From Mesorhizobium sp. WSM3626 (lineage in GTDB: Bacteria > Pseudomonadota > Alphaproteobacteria > Rhizobiales > Rhizobiaceae): a stretch of 44,605 bases of DNA. The notes under the pieces are model-generated. The model saw only the letters and a list, made by a program, of their open reading frames with translations. It was not told the DNA's origin and did no database searches. The stretch spans positions 1 through 44,605 of the forward strand of contig NZ_AZUY01000052.1 in the NCBI RefSeq assembly GCF_000513935.1, read 5' to 3'. Position numbers and translations under genes: made by a program. Shown piece by piece: positions 8,941 to 17,698 of the stretch (positions are counted from its first letter, which is position 1; every line of letters begins with the position of its first letter).

Positions 8941-9159
8941 TCAGGGCGCATGCACCTGTTCCATGATCCCGCTTGCGGCGGATTCGGACCCAAGAGAGAC
9001 GAAACCATTCTTCAACGGCGGCTGTTTGAGGACATGGGAAGCGAGTGTCTGCGCCTGCCGGCTGTCAAGCGGAAGAGCCTCCTCTTTGCAGGCGGTCCGG
9101 CACACGCGGGCGAGCATCTCCAGTTCGTCGGGCATGACGACTTGACCAGGAAAGAACAT
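8941..9159 (-). CDS. Small hypothetical protein (72 residues)
   Basis: The ATG at 9159 has a GAGAAGGA ribosome binding site at correct spacing. The N-terminal half (MPDELEMLARVCRTACKEE and QAQTLASHVLKQ) is helical and resembles small rhizobial proteins of unknown function that begin with a similar PDELEMLARV segment. The C-terminal third looks less protein-like, so the gene may be truncated. It stands alone between repeat copy 1 and the lipoprotein gene. No function can be given. Confidence 0.5.
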   Translation of the reverse strand: MFFPGQVVMPDELEMLARVCRTACKEEALPLDSRQAQTLASHVLKQPPLKNGFVSLGSESAASGIMEQVHAP

Positions 9160-9584
9160 GGCTTCCTTCTCCCTCAGATGTGGTCAGTGACGCGCCGTAT
9201 GTAGCGTCTACCACCGACCAGCACTCTTCAGCGCGGCCTGAGACAACGGCATCGCCGCTCAAATCCTCCGGCCGTTGCCTCCGCGTATGTTTACCTTTGC
9301 GATGTCAGCAGGACTTGCCGAACGCAGCATAAGCTGTCTCGTACGCCTCAATCAGTGCTCGCAGATTATCGGACCGTCCTTGGTCTGGACCCCTACGGCT
9401 CTGTCCCAAGCGCCGCTACCGCCACCCTCCGCCGAGCTCCTTGAGGTCGACGTCCTCGGGTAGCTGGGGCGTGCTACAGAAAAACCAAGTGCTAGCGGTG
9501 TGCCCAAATGCCCATGGCTTGAAAGTGAAACCGGCGCATGCGCACGATGCCGCAAGACATTTCGAAATAGCGCCGGTACATCAC
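9160..9584. other. Intergenic, no credible gene
   Basis: Several short open frames exist on both strands here, but none has a good start site or protein-like composition. No hairpin terminator or repeat is obvious. Confidence 0.5.
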
Positions 9585-10289
9585 TTATCCTGGAATATTG
9601 AATTGTGGTCCGTGGGGACCGACCTTACCGTGCGGCCCCACGTGCACCGCGTCGATCGCGACTTTCAGGTTTTGGATATCAGATCGGCTGCTGCTTGCGG
9701 ATGCCGACGCCTTAACTGGTACGATTGCAATCTCGGCTCCCGCCGTACCCGTCTTTTTCAGGACGAAGTCGCTCTCATATGTGTACTTCGATATCGACGC
9801 CTTCGGAGGGCCGGCAACAGCAAGATTGATTCCGGCGACCACTCGTCCCAGCCAAAGCGAGAAGCCCGCATCACGATTGGCAGCCCCGGTCTGCTTACAG
9901 ATGGCTGGATCGGTCGTGGCCAAGTCGACAGCAAACTCCAGCGTTGTGTTGCGTGTCAGGGTTTGATCAACCGACCCGGATAATTTCGGAGTAATGGTGC
10001 CCGTGGAAACGGGGATGCCGACGGCGATATCGCCATTTGCCGTCCGACCTTGGATGACGTTGACCGAAAGCGTCACTTGGGCTTTGCTTCTAACCAGACC
10101 GCTACGGTTGAGGCGGTCTTCTGACACCGCACCTGCTAGACCGCACTTAAGGGAGTTTATTACTAAACTTACCGGAACGACCGGCACGGCTTCTGGAGCT
10201 TCTACGAAATCTTTTCCGCCGCCACAGCCTGCCAATGCAACAAGACTTACAGCGCCTATAGCACCGACAACGACTTTTCCGATTTGCAT
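9585..10289 (-). CDS. Predicted lipoprotein of unknown function
   Basis: The protein has about 234 residues. The start at 10289 is chosen because AAGGGGA precedes it at good spacing. An ATG 24 nt upstream lacks a site. A lipoprotein signal peptide (MQIGKVVVGAIGAVSLVA) ends in a clear lipobox, LAGC, so the mature protein should be lipid-anchored facing the periplasm. The rest is beta-rich and Ser/Thr-rich (for example GIPVSTGTITPKLSGSVDQT), with an odd Gly/His-rich tail (HVGPHGKVGPHGPQFNIPG). It sits 132 bp downstream of the decayed luxI-like frame and its lux box, on the same strand. It may therefore once have been quorum-sensing controlled (inference). No family was recognised. Confidence 0.75.
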   Translation of the reverse strand: MQIGKVVVGAIGAVSLVALAGCGGGKDFVEAPEAVPVVPVSLVINSLKCGLAGAVSEDRLNRSGLVRSKAQVTLSVNVIQGRTANGDIAVGIPVSTGTITPKLSGSVDQTLTRNTTLEFAVDLATTDPAICKQTGAANRDAGFSLWLGRVVAGINLAVAGPPKASISKYTYESDFVLKKTGTAGAEIAIVPVKASASASSSRSDIQNLKVAIDAVHVGPHGKVGPHGPQFNIPG

Positions 10290-10420
10290 AGACCGTCCCC
10301 TTATACCGTTCATAATGACGCGTTATTTTAGAACATCGTAAATAGCCGCTCTGGCGGCAACACGACTTTTCGTAAATCTTACGGCAGGAAGTCTTCGCGG
10401 CGATTGGCTGAGTACGGTTG

Positions 10421-10918
10421 TCAGTAGACAAACGTGTGAGGCGCAAATTCCGTAACGAATGGGCATTTGCCGACTTCTAGCCGGCGTGGGATGTTCCTTG
10501 CGGCAGTCCTCCCCTCGTCGGCCCGTGGGATTAAGTCAATGGAGGTCACCTTTGGATGCAGATTCAGGCCCCAGTTCCTTGAGGCCAGCCCCATGGGCCA
10601 ATCGATCTGCCCGAAAACGTGGTTGACATCACCCTTGACGGGAGTCCGTGCAATTTGAGAGATTTGACGTTGCGCCTCGACGAGCGTCTCGATGTCCAGC
10701 TCAATTGGACAGGTGACCTCACCCTGGATTCCACAAGATCGATCAGGATTTGAAGGTAACCTTCGAGTGCTGCACAGCAGATAGGTCGCCGCGTCCGTAT
10801 CGAACTGGTCTAGTTCGCTACCGTCCGGGCTTGGTTGCCTGCGGCGCAAAAACTCATCGAACTCATTTTCATAGAGATGCTTGTTATGCGCATTGACGAC
10901 ATGAGCCGCAATCATCAC
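10421..10918 (-). pseudogene. Decayed luxI-like gene (chimeric 165-codon frame)
   Basis: The first 40 or so codons closely match the intact LuxI at 15443-16123 (MIAAHV, NKHLYENEFDEFLRRR, ELDQFDTDAATYLL). About 12 residues after the RRR are deleted, removing the part that carries the conserved Phe and Trp of acyl-homoserine lactone synthases. After TYLL the frame continues into about 120 residues with no LuxI similarity. The product cannot be an active synthase. It sits between a lux box (10975-10990) and the lipoprotein gene, mirroring the arrangement at the intact locus. Confidence 0.75.
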
Positions 10919-10974
10919 GCGCTCCCCCCGATTGTTGTTGGAAGAATACTTGCAGTTCTTCTAAAGTACGTCAC

Positions 10975-10990
10975 CTGTCCGATCGGACAG
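10975..10990. promoter_or_regulatory. lux box, decayed quorum-sensing locus
   Basis: CTGTCCGATCGGACAG is a perfect 16-bp palindrome, identical to the one upstream of the intact luxI at 16181. Flanking bases (ACGTCAC on one side, TTGACGC on the other) are also shared, so this is a duplicate of the same control region. Confidence 0.75.
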
Positions 10991-10997
10991 TTGACGC

Positions 10998-11165
10998 TGT
11001 TGGAGCTGAATGAGGCACCTGCGTTCCGCTTCCACGACGGCCCTGCGTGGCCGTGGCAACCCCGAAAGCCTCGCGAACCCGAGTTGCGTGCTATCCGAGG
11101 GTGGGCTCAGCGAGGCCGAGGATCTGCGAGGTCTTGCCTGGCGGTCGCAGGCTGTCGGTAGACCG
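10998..11165 (-). pseudogene. luxR 3' remnant (HTH-coding part)
   Basis: The minus-strand sequence aligns at nucleotide level with the 3' end of the intact luxR (16206 onward), covering the segments around AAAGCCTCGCG and GAGGTCTTGCC on the + strand. The frame is interrupted and the N-terminal autoinducer-binding part is absent. Its distance from the lux box is the same as in the intact locus. It is a relic of a duplicated luxR-luxI locus. Confidence 0.65.
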
Positions 11166-11205
11166 TGTGAAGGTGGGCTCCGGATATTGCCCGGAGCCCG
11201 GCATA

Positions 11206-11973
11206 TTAACTACCCACTGCCCCTTCCGGAAACTGGGCAGGATCAAGCTGATAAAATAGCACCTGAAGCCCCTTCAAGTCGCCGTAGTGAGCTTGCCAGG
11301 AATTCAAGGTGTATTTGTTGTAAAAGACAGCTCGGCTTGAGCTATTGGAGTAAATCTGTCCGCTTGGACCGACGATGCCCACGTGGCCGACGTTGCTTCC
11401 TTTGGTTGGTGATATAATCACGTTGCCAGGCATTTGACTACCAACGCTTAGTTGCTTATGCTTCGCCTTCAACACTAGGTACATGTTTGCAGTGGATAGC
11501 CCTCCACCGATCTGACGACCGAGAGCACGCCGCGCGACCTCATTGACAGCCCACGCGCACGCTAGATTCCCGCCGTCAGTGCCGGGCACGTCCTTGGTTA
11601 CAAGGGTATTAACGCACGCTTTGGCCTCGGAGACCAAGGTGCTATTGAGCTGAGCCAGCGACAAAATGATGGCACCGGCGGGTGATTTCCAATCCAAATC
11701 AACTGCGCCTTCCGGGATCTTGAGATCCTTGAACGCGGACCTCAGGTCGTGGCCAGTATAAGCGGCGGTATCAGCGGAAAGGACGCCGGCATCTCCCGCA
11801 GGGAAACTAACATTGCCTGACTGGTCGATCTTGGCGAGCAACTGACCGCCTTCGTCTTCCGTGGCCACGTTCAAGAGATAGAAGGTGTCCGAGCCGACCG
11901 TGGTCGTGCTGACAAGGATTGCGGTTTGACCTGAGCCCAGCGCGCTGGATATGCCATTGGGTATGGCTGGCAT
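11206..11973 (-). CDS. CHAP/NlpC-P60-like cysteine hydrolase (putative peptidoglycan amidase/peptidase)
   Basis: The 255-residue protein starts at ATG 11973 behind a strong GGGAGGA site. The C-terminal half carries a papain-like hydrolase pattern: a candidate catalytic Cys in NLACAWAVNEVARRALG, a His in GHVGIVGPSGQIYSN and a following polar Asn/Ser. This order and spacing match CHAP/NlpC-P60 enzymes that cut peptidoglycan peptides or amide bonds. The N-terminal 110 residues (TTTVGSDTFYLLNVATEDEGG onward) are beta-rich and unrecognised. No signal peptide is seen, so export would need another route. It is the last intact gene of the luxI-headed minus-strand cluster, 194 bp after the trypsin-like gene, and may have its own promoter. 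Confidence 0.7.
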   Translation of the reverse strand: MPAIPNGISSALGSGQTAILVSTTTVGSDTFYLLNVATEDEGGQLLAKIDQSGNVSFPAGDAGVLSADTAAYTGHDLRSAFKDLKIPEGAVDLDWKSPAGAIILSLAQLNSTLVSEAKACVNTLVTKDVPGTDGGNLACAWAVNEVARRALGRQIGGGLSTANMYLVLKAKHKQLSVGSQMPGNVIISPTKGSNVGHVGIVGPSGQIYSNSSSRAVFYNKYTLNSWQAHYGDLKGLQVLFYQLDPAQFPEGAVGS

Positions 11974-12167
11974 AACAGTCCTCCCTTAAAAGTTGAATCA
12001 GGTGGATTTTCAGCTTGGCGAACAGCGTCCAGTATCGTTTCGGCCTCCATCGAAATTCGAAAGAAACGATCGTCACGGACTTCACACCGGCAACCAGCAC
12101 TCCTCTCTGGTGTGGGGACAATGACCCTTCCACACAGTATCCTTAGGGCGCTGAGCCTAGTGCTAAA

Positions 12168-13478
12168 TCACTTTAAGGCGTCATCCAGTTGTCTTTCATC
12201 AAAAACCACCCCATAATTCGAGAAGTACTTGCCCCGCGTAAAACCGCAGGCTGGTTCAGCGGCGGGTCCAAAATTTCCGGTATGGATACCCACCACTGCA
12301 TATTCATTTTCATCCTTCTGCAAAATAGGCGTCCCGCTATATCCGCCATCAGTCTGGCATGTGTGAACCACGCAGGAGCCTATGACTGCCAACACCGAGC
12401 ACAACGGACTGTCATCGCCACGAAGAGAGCTGTGGGCCGCCTCTGCAGAGGAGGATTCTCCGTACAAACGGGCGACCTCACCGAGAAACGCCGGAATTAG
12501 TATTTTGCTTCCTACTCGCGGCTTACCTGAGCGGAGGAGATTTGGCGAACCTGCGTAGCCGATTAGCTCCACCAATAGATAGTCCACGTCGCGCTCTGTA
12601 ATTGGATCGTATCCATTTAGGTTTCGATTGAATGGCGTTTGAACCGGTCTCACATTATATTCAAGACCAACGTTGGCAAGTACGATCGCCTTTCGCCCCG
12701 GCACATCTGAAACTCTTAAAGGGGGGGGATGAATTCCGGTGATTAGAAACCTTGTCATCCAGCTTCGTTCGCCTGGCGCGAAGCAATGCCGCGCAGTCAG
12801 GACCAGATTTCGTTTAATCACGATTCCAGCACAAGCTATTTTGTCACCATCTATGAAGAATACTAGGCGATCAAATATTGCATCTGCCCCGGCATTATAC
12901 AACGAAGTCAGGCACGATGCACGATAGTTTGCCCGGAGCAACATCCCAAGCGACAAATTGTCATTCTCTTTCCGCAATGCATAACGAAGAGCTTTGACTG
13001 CTATCGAGCAGATCGCACCACGTTCGCGTCGAGGGTAAGAGATTATATCAGAACGTAGTGCTGAAGGTAATTTGTCCAACTCTGGCGGGCCGGTGATGTC
13101 CGCGTCCGCGACATCCGGCCGGCTAAGCCATTGATCATATTCGGCCTGCGCTCGCGTCAAATACGAATAGTAGTCAGACCGGAGTCGGTCATCAACTACA
13201 AGTCCGAGTTCGCTCGCTGTACCGATAAGATAGTCACCTTTAGTTGCCGTCCCGAGCCTCCCCAAGTCAATACTTCGGCCATCCCCGGGCGCATCCTCAA
13301 GTGTATCTGGGATGGCAAAGCAACGAATTGGCGCGTCGCAGTTACGAACAACGGGGCCTAGCACGACATCCCCGCCTACCATAGGAAAGGTTTCATGGAT
13401 GTCCTGACCTGGAGCATAGTGGCACCAGATCAAAATACCGCCCGCGAACGCAGTTCGTAAGAATTGAGAGAGTATCAT
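12168..13478 (-). CDS. Secreted trypsin-like serine protease (S1 family)
   Basis: The 436-residue protein has a probable signal peptide (residues 1-24, FLRTAFAGGILIWCHYAPG). The protease domain occupies about residues 205-430, with the triad His231 (VLTARHCF), Asp299 (ERDVDYLLVEL) and Ser381 (DGGYSGTPIL). Paired cysteines suit an extracytoplasmic protein. A long N-terminal extension (residues 25-200) may be a propeptide or targeting region. The ATG lies 1 nt after the stop of the metalloprotease gene, so the two are almost certainly co-transcribed and coupled. A run of eight C residues on the coding strand (12721-12728) lies inside the catalytic domain and could slip. The substrate is unknown. 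Confidence 0.88.
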   Translation of the reverse strand: MILSQFLRTAFAGGILIWCHYAPGQDIHETFPMVGGDVVLGPVVRNCDAPIRCFAIPDTLEDAPGDGRSIDLGRLGTATKGDYLIGTASELGLVVDDRLRSDYYSYLTRAQAEYDQWLSRPDVADADITGPPELDKLPSALRSDIISYPRRERGAICSIAVKALRYALRKENDNLSLGMLLRANYRASCLTSLYNAGADAIFDRLVFFIDGDKIACAGIVIKRNLVLTARHCFAPGERSWMTRFLITGIHPPPLRVSDVPGRKAIVLANVGLEYNVRPVQTPFNRNLNGYDPITERDVDYLLVELIGYAGSPNLLRSGKPRVGSKILIPAFLGEVARLYGESSSAEAAHSSLRGDDSPLCSVLAVIGSCVVHTCQTDGGYSGTPILQKDENEYAVVGIHTGNFGPAAEPACGFTRGKYFSNYGVVFDERQLDDALK

Positions 13479-13479
13479 C

Positions 13480-14400
13480 TCATTTCGGGTAGATTTTCTT
13501 GAGAAACTCGATGTCGGCCGAGGAAAGAACTATGTTCCTATCTATAATGTAGCACGGAGATCTGTCGCCATTCTTGAAGAAACTAGCTGAAAGCTGATAA
13601 TGCATCTCGGAGGTGGGATCATACTGCGTTACCACCAACGTTGGACGTTGCTTTATCTTGTCGAAATTTGTTTGGACGTCGGCAAGTGTCCAATTGAGCA
13701 AAGCAGCTATTTCTTCATCGGTCTTGAAGCCACAATCGACATCCGGGTGTTGGTGCTCGTGCAGCATCCCAAGCATGTGCCCTATTTCGTGCCTCGCAAT
13801 TCCCACCCAGGTTGGCGACCAATTTCCCTGTGCCCCCATTCCGCTCAAATTCAAAGTCCGTTGCGACTCGTCGAAAAGCAACGCGTCATTGCCGACGTAA
13901 GAATAGTACCCGTCGTCTGTAAAACTCACGTGAATCTGTGCCCCCGTACTGCCGCAGTCCGGGGTCGCGGTTTCTAGATGAAGATCTGTGTAGCTCGTCA
14001 TCTCTTGTGCAGTCGATATAAATTTTTTCCTTGCAGCGACGTTGCCGTCCAGGAAACAGATGCGCAGCGTCTCTCCCCTGTCCCAGAAGGCCTGCGCGTC
14101 GGCAACTTGCTCAAGTATGTTCTGTAACGGCCCGGACGGCCTCGGCTTCGGCAGTTCGCCTGGCTTCGATGGAGCAGGTGTATGCGACGGGAGTGGTGCA
14201 TCCACTGCTTGTTTGACTAGCCTGTATTGCGTGTCAGGGTCTCGTAGCTCCTCGTGGCGTTTGATTATTTTTTGATAGGCAGGAGGTATTGCAAGAATGC
14301 CTCTTTGCTGAGCTGCCTCACCATAGATATCGTGTCCGTAGACCGCACTGCCGCTAAACGCCACGAAATTGGCTGCAATAAGCCATATAGTTGCGCGCAT
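13480..14400 (-). CDS. Secreted astacin-like zinc metalloprotease (metzincin)
   Basis: The 306-residue protein has an N-terminal signal peptide (about residues 1-22). The zinc motif HEIGHMLGMLHE (His204, Glu205, His208, His214) is the full metzincin consensus, with the family-specific Glu after the third His. A Met-turn (SEMHY, Met266) follows at the right distance, as in astacins. Residues 60-95 form a Pro-rich linker that could belong to a propeptide. It lies between the secreted-protein gene (26-nt gap) and the trypsin-like gene (1-nt gap), forming an extracellular protease pair downstream of luxI. Quorum-sensing control is inferred from position only. Confidence 0.88.
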   Translation of the reverse strand: MRATIWLIAANFVAFSGSAVYGHDIYGEAAQQRGILAIPPAYQKIIKRHEELRDPDTQYRLVKQAVDAPLPSHTPAPSKPGELPKPRPSGPLQNILEQVADAQAFWDRGETLRICFLDGNVAARKKFISTAQEMTSYTDLHLETATPDCGSTGAQIHVSFTDDGYYSYVGNDALLFDESQRTLNLSGMGAQGNWSPTWVGIARHEIGHMLGMLHEHQHPDVDCGFKTDEEIAALLNWTLADVQTNFDKIKQRPTLVVTQYDPTSEMHYQLSASFFKNGDRSPCYIIDRNIVLSSADIEFLKKIYPK

Positions 14401-14426
14401 TTCTCTGCCTCCTCTGAGTTGGTCCT

Positions 14427-15254
14427 CTATTGTGCAAACCCCGAGCCACCTAATCCACCGTCGCCCCCGCTGGACGGTCCTAAATCGGAGCCGCCTCCCC
14501 CAAAACCATTGGACGGCATTGTGCCGCTCGACGGAGGCACCGTTCCGATATCTCCAGGAGCAGAAGGGAGAGCTGTAGCGCCGTTTTGGGACAAAGGCTG
14601 GAAAGCGCCACTACTGTTCAGAAGCAGTAGGTAGGAATTCGATATCTCCGGACCTAGGATGCTCGGCCTAACGGTATAGTCAGGCGCGAAATCTGCCATA
14701 CGGTTTAGCACCTGATCGCAAGCAGGATTGAGAAGACATCCAGTCGGATCGGTGGGGTCAATAGGTTCGCAGGCAACGCAATTATCGACTGTTCGTCTAC
14801 ACGCTGCAGAAGCACAATTGAAATCCACCTTCGGAAACTTTAGGTGGCCGACAACAATCGACAGTTGACCTGGTTGCAACTCAATAGGTTTCTTAACATC
14901 GACAATATGCCGATATATGCTACCAGACCATTTTGATTCAGCAAATTTGCAGTTTCGACTGGTACGTTGAATTTTCGCAAGATCAAATATTACATGGGTC
15001 TTACCGCAATCGATGAACCCAACGTTTCCTTCACTATCGACAAAGATTTCTCCGAGCAGCAAACCATCGGCGTTTTGAAGAGTAGCTCCAATGCGGTTGC
15101 CGTCAGAATCGACGATATAGGACAGACCAAGCTCCGAGCCAAATGCGGGAGCCAAAGTCGCCGCAAGAAGAAATGACATGATGAATAACAGGGCTCTTAT
15201 GGTGACAAAATGGATAAGTTTATTCGGTTCACTGAGAAGAGAGACTGTCATCAT
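14427..15254 (-). CDS. Secreted protein of unknown function with Gly/Pro-rich tail
   Basis: The frame is open from 15428, but the start at 15254 is preferred because AAGGA stands 7 nt before it and it gives a good signal peptide (IRALLFIMSFLLAATLAPAFG). The mature protein has about 235 residues. Its N-terminal part is beta-rich (LSYIVDSDGNRIGATL, EIFVDSEGNVGFIDCG). A Cys-rich stretch lies around CRRTVDNCVACEPIDPTDP, and the last 60 residues are low-complexity Gly/Ser/Pro. It is the first gene after luxI and precedes two secreted proteases on the same strand. It may be a substrate, inhibitor or partner of these proteases (speculation). No family is recognised. Confidence 0.72.
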   Translation of the reverse strand: MMTVSLLSEPNKLIHFVTIRALLFIMSFLLAATLAPAFGSELGLSYIVDSDGNRIGATLQNADGLLLGEIFVDSEGNVGFIDCGKTHVIFDLAKIQRTSRNCKFAESKWSGSIYRHIVDVKKPIELQPGQLSIVVGHLKFPKVDFNCASAACRRTVDNCVACEPIDPTDPTGCLLNPACDQVLNRMADFAPDYTVRPSILGPEISNSYLLLLNSSGAFQPLSQNGATALPSAPGDIGTVPPSSGTMPSNGFGGGGSDLGPSSGGDGGLGGSGFAQ

Positions 15255-15442
15255 TGCAATATCCTTAGAGCGCTGACCGGAACAGGATCCAATTTGCGCG
15301 TATCTAGAATTGACGATTTGCCTCCCGAATAGACTGCTGAGCCGACGTAAGACACTTGCGATGAATCGGGCGCCATTGTTTCCGCCAGGGAAACGACTCC
15401 CTGTAAGTTCGTTTAGAGCCATGTACAACTTCTCGGTCGAGC

Positions 15443-16123
15443 TCAGCTTATTGGTTGATCGTATCCGCCGGATACTTTGCTAATTTCTTGTGAACCGCGC
15501 ATAAATGGCAATTGCGTTCCACGACGAGCCAACAATGTGTGGGTGATGCCAAGAATCTTTCTTGCGCTGTTCAGAGCGGCTTCATTCACCTCGATATACG
15601 CAACGATGTACCATTCCCCGTCTTCTTCCCTGGCCATGCCCAGCGGCTCTGCGTGCCATTTCAGCGCGCCGTGGTGGGGCATGAAGTAGGTTTCCTGGAC
15701 GCCGCCGACCGCGCTCAGGCCCTCGTCGAGGGCGTATTCCATCACCGCGCAGCAAAGCTGGGTCAGCGTGCCCCGCAAACCGGCCGAGCGTTTGTCCGGC
15801 ACAACGAATGTGCGGGTCCACTCGGCCCAATCAGGTCGTCTTGGCACGCCCGACTTCTCGCACATGTGAGGAAAGACCTCCGAGACCATGTGCGGCTCGC
15901 TCGTTGGGATCAACCGAGCCGAGGTCACAACGCGATCGTCTTCAATACCGAGCAGATAGGTGGCTGCGTCCGTATCGAACTGGTCTAGCTCGCGGCCGTC
16001 CGGGCTCGGAGGGCGCCAGCCCTTCTGATGCACGAAGAAGTCGTGCCGTCGGCGCAGAAATTCGTCGAATTCGTTTTCGTATAGGTGCTTGTTCTGCGCA
16101 TTGATGACATGAGCCGCAATCAT
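15443..16123 (-). CDS. Acyl-homoserine-lactone synthase (LuxI family)
   Basis: The protein has about 226 residues from ATG 16123. A GTG at 16180 is in frame but lies next to the lux box, so the ATG is chosen. Conserved LuxI residues are visible: Arg, Phe and Trp in RRRHDFFVHQKGW, the acidic ELDQFDTDAATYL, the Arg of SARLIPT, and EWTRTFV. It makes a diffusible acyl-HSL from SAM and an acyl donor. The acyl group cannot be read from sequence. The gene lies 3' of luxR with a perfect lux box between them, a standard positive-feedback arrangement. The secreted-hydrolase genes follow on the same strand. Confidence 0.93.
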   Translation of the reverse strand: MIAAHVINAQNKHLYENEFDEFLRRRHDFFVHQKGWRPPSPDGRELDQFDTDAATYLLGIEDDRVVTSARLIPTSEPHMVSEVFPHMCEKSGVPRRPDWAEWTRTFVVPDKRSAGLRGTLTQLCCAVMEYALDEGLSAVGGVQETYFMPHHGALKWHAEPLGMAREEDGEWYIVAYIEVNEAALNSARKILGITHTLLARRGTQLPFMRGSQEISKVSGGYDQPIS

Positions 16124-16180
16124 AGCGCGATCCCCGATAGTTCTTGGGGGAATAGTTGCAGCCTGTCTAATGTACGTCAC

Positions 16181-16196
16181 CTGTCCGATCGGACAG
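16181..16196. promoter_or_regulatory. lux box upstream of luxI
   Basis: CTGTCCGATCGGACAG is a perfect 16-bp palindrome in the luxR-luxI gap, about 58 bp before the luxI start. An AACTAT-like -10 occurs about 30 bp downstream on the minus strand. The position suits LuxR activation of luxI and, by read-through, the genes that follow. An identical palindrome occurs at 10975. Confidence 0.82.
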
Positions 16197-16205
16197 TTGA
16201 CGCAG

Positions 16206-16928
16206 TTAAGGGTGGATCAAACGCCTGCGCACGGCCTCGACGACGGCTTGCGTGGTGGTGGCCACACCGAAAGCCTCGCGGGCCCGCGTGGCGTGCCATT
16301 TCACAGTGCTCTCACTTAAGCCCAAAATTTGCGAGGTTTCCGATGACGTCTTGCCGGCCGCGGCCCAGAGGAGCACTTCCCTTTCCCGATCGGTCAACGG
16401 GCTTTCATCGTCTTCGTCGTCATGTGAGAAAGCCTGGATCGTCATCCCGGCATACACCGCCATGGTGACCAGTTGCACCTGCTGGCGCGGCGAGATTTTG
16501 CAGGCCTTGGCGGAGGAGGCAAATGACAGTACGGATTGCCAGTGATGGATGCTCAGCATCGGCACGGCGAAGCCGCTCCAGATGCCGAATTCCGTCGCCT
16601 CACCGGCGACGCGCCGCGACGCCTCCGTCCCAGACCACTTAGCCGGAATTTCCGACCAAAGGAACGGCTTCAGCGTCTTTGCCGAATAGATGCAGACGCC
16701 ATCAACGGCAGCATGTTCGGCTTCGACATAGCGCTCGAACCAGCCTCTAGGCCAGCCGTTCAATTCCACCATCGGCGAGAGCTTCTGCCCGCCCAAAGGC
16801 ACGCCGCTCAAGATAAGATGTTCGAATCCAAGATTTTTTACAGTATCGAGAAGGTCGCCCAAAAGCGCCCCGGCTGCGGTGTGCCTCCTGCAGCGCTCAA
16901 CAAAGTCGAATACCTCTGAATCTATCAT
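16206..16928 (-). CDS. LuxR-family quorum-sensing regulator
   Basis: The 240-residue protein has an N-terminal autoinducer-binding domain (about residues 15-165, including the Trp/Asp segment NGWPRGWFERYVEAEHAAVD) and a C-terminal LuxR HTH (about residues 175-235: LTDREREVLLWAAAGKTSSE, then LGLSESTVKWHATRAREAFG). It should bind the cognate acyl-HSL and the palindrome at 16181. It lies immediately upstream of luxI on the same strand. No strong ribosome binding site is seen, which is common for such regulators. Confidence 0.92.
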   Translation of the reverse strand: MIDSEVFDFVERCRRHTAAGALLGDLLDTVKNLGFEHLILSGVPLGGQKLSPMVELNGWPRGWFERYVEAEHAAVDGVCIYSAKTLKPFLWSEIPAKWSGTEASRRVAGEATEFGIWSGFAVPMLSIHHWQSVLSFASSAKACKISPRQQVQLVTMAVYAGMTIQAFSHDDEDDESPLTDREREVLLWAAAGKTSSETSQILGLSESTVKWHATRAREAFGVATTTQAVVEAVRRRLIHP

Positions 16929-17698
16929 TGAGGAGACCCAATCCCCACTTTGGTCGATTTATAGCTTATTTTAGCAGCTCCGAATACCGCAATTGCAGGG
17001 CAAAGAGCGCAGACTTGCAAAGGGACGATATTTTGAACGACCAGGCAGCGATCCTTGGGAAGCTTCATCTTTATGTCAACATCTCTGACCCCTCAAAGGC
17101 TGCTCGCCTATTGTCGGCAGATAGCAACGAGTTTTCCGGATTTAGTCACCTGCGAAGCGGCTTGTCGCTCCGAACGCAATAAACGTTGGTGACCCAATTG
17201 CCATGGGCCTTCCCACTTATGCCTGTGGGCTTGACCATCTCCCGTGCGTTCATCCTCTGATTAATCCGTCACTTCTACATTGCGGCATGGGGACGAGATG
17301 TTGAGAGTAGTTCGCCCCGCGTTTCTTGCGCTCGCCCCGCTCAGCCTTCGTGGCTGGCTCAAACTCGCCGACAAGTCTAGAAAAGTCTTGAATTTCGATC
17401 GCCTCATTCCAATTCGTCGACTCCCACGTCAACCCAAGCACGAATGCGTCGAGGCGATGGTGCCGGAGATCGCCCTCCTCATTTTCTGGCTGGCCCGGGT
17501 CGACCGACCTTGCACACTTCGTTGGCAGTTGATCCGATTTATATCCAGGCATATCCCGTGCTTCTACTCCCTCGCTCAGCGGCTTTTATTTCCGATGCAC
17601 ATACCCACTCATGGCCGCGCAACTGCATGATCCAGGGTTTGGGAGCGTGCTTGAGCCAGAAATATTGAAGCGCAATCTCGAAGAAAAAGGAGTTGAAC
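16929..17698. other. Long intergenic stretch, no supported gene
   Basis: This 770-bp region has open frames on both strands, the longest near 17250-17552 (minus, 100 codons) and 17280-17630 (plus, 116 codons). They overlap in opposite directions, lack good ribosome binding sites and match no family known to me. It may hold remnants of older insertions. Confidence 0.45.

Noticed and set aside
16805..16830. GTTCGAATCC-like string resembling a tRNA T-arm
   Set aside because: It lies inside the luxR coding sequence, and no matching acceptor, D-arm or anticodon arm surrounds it.
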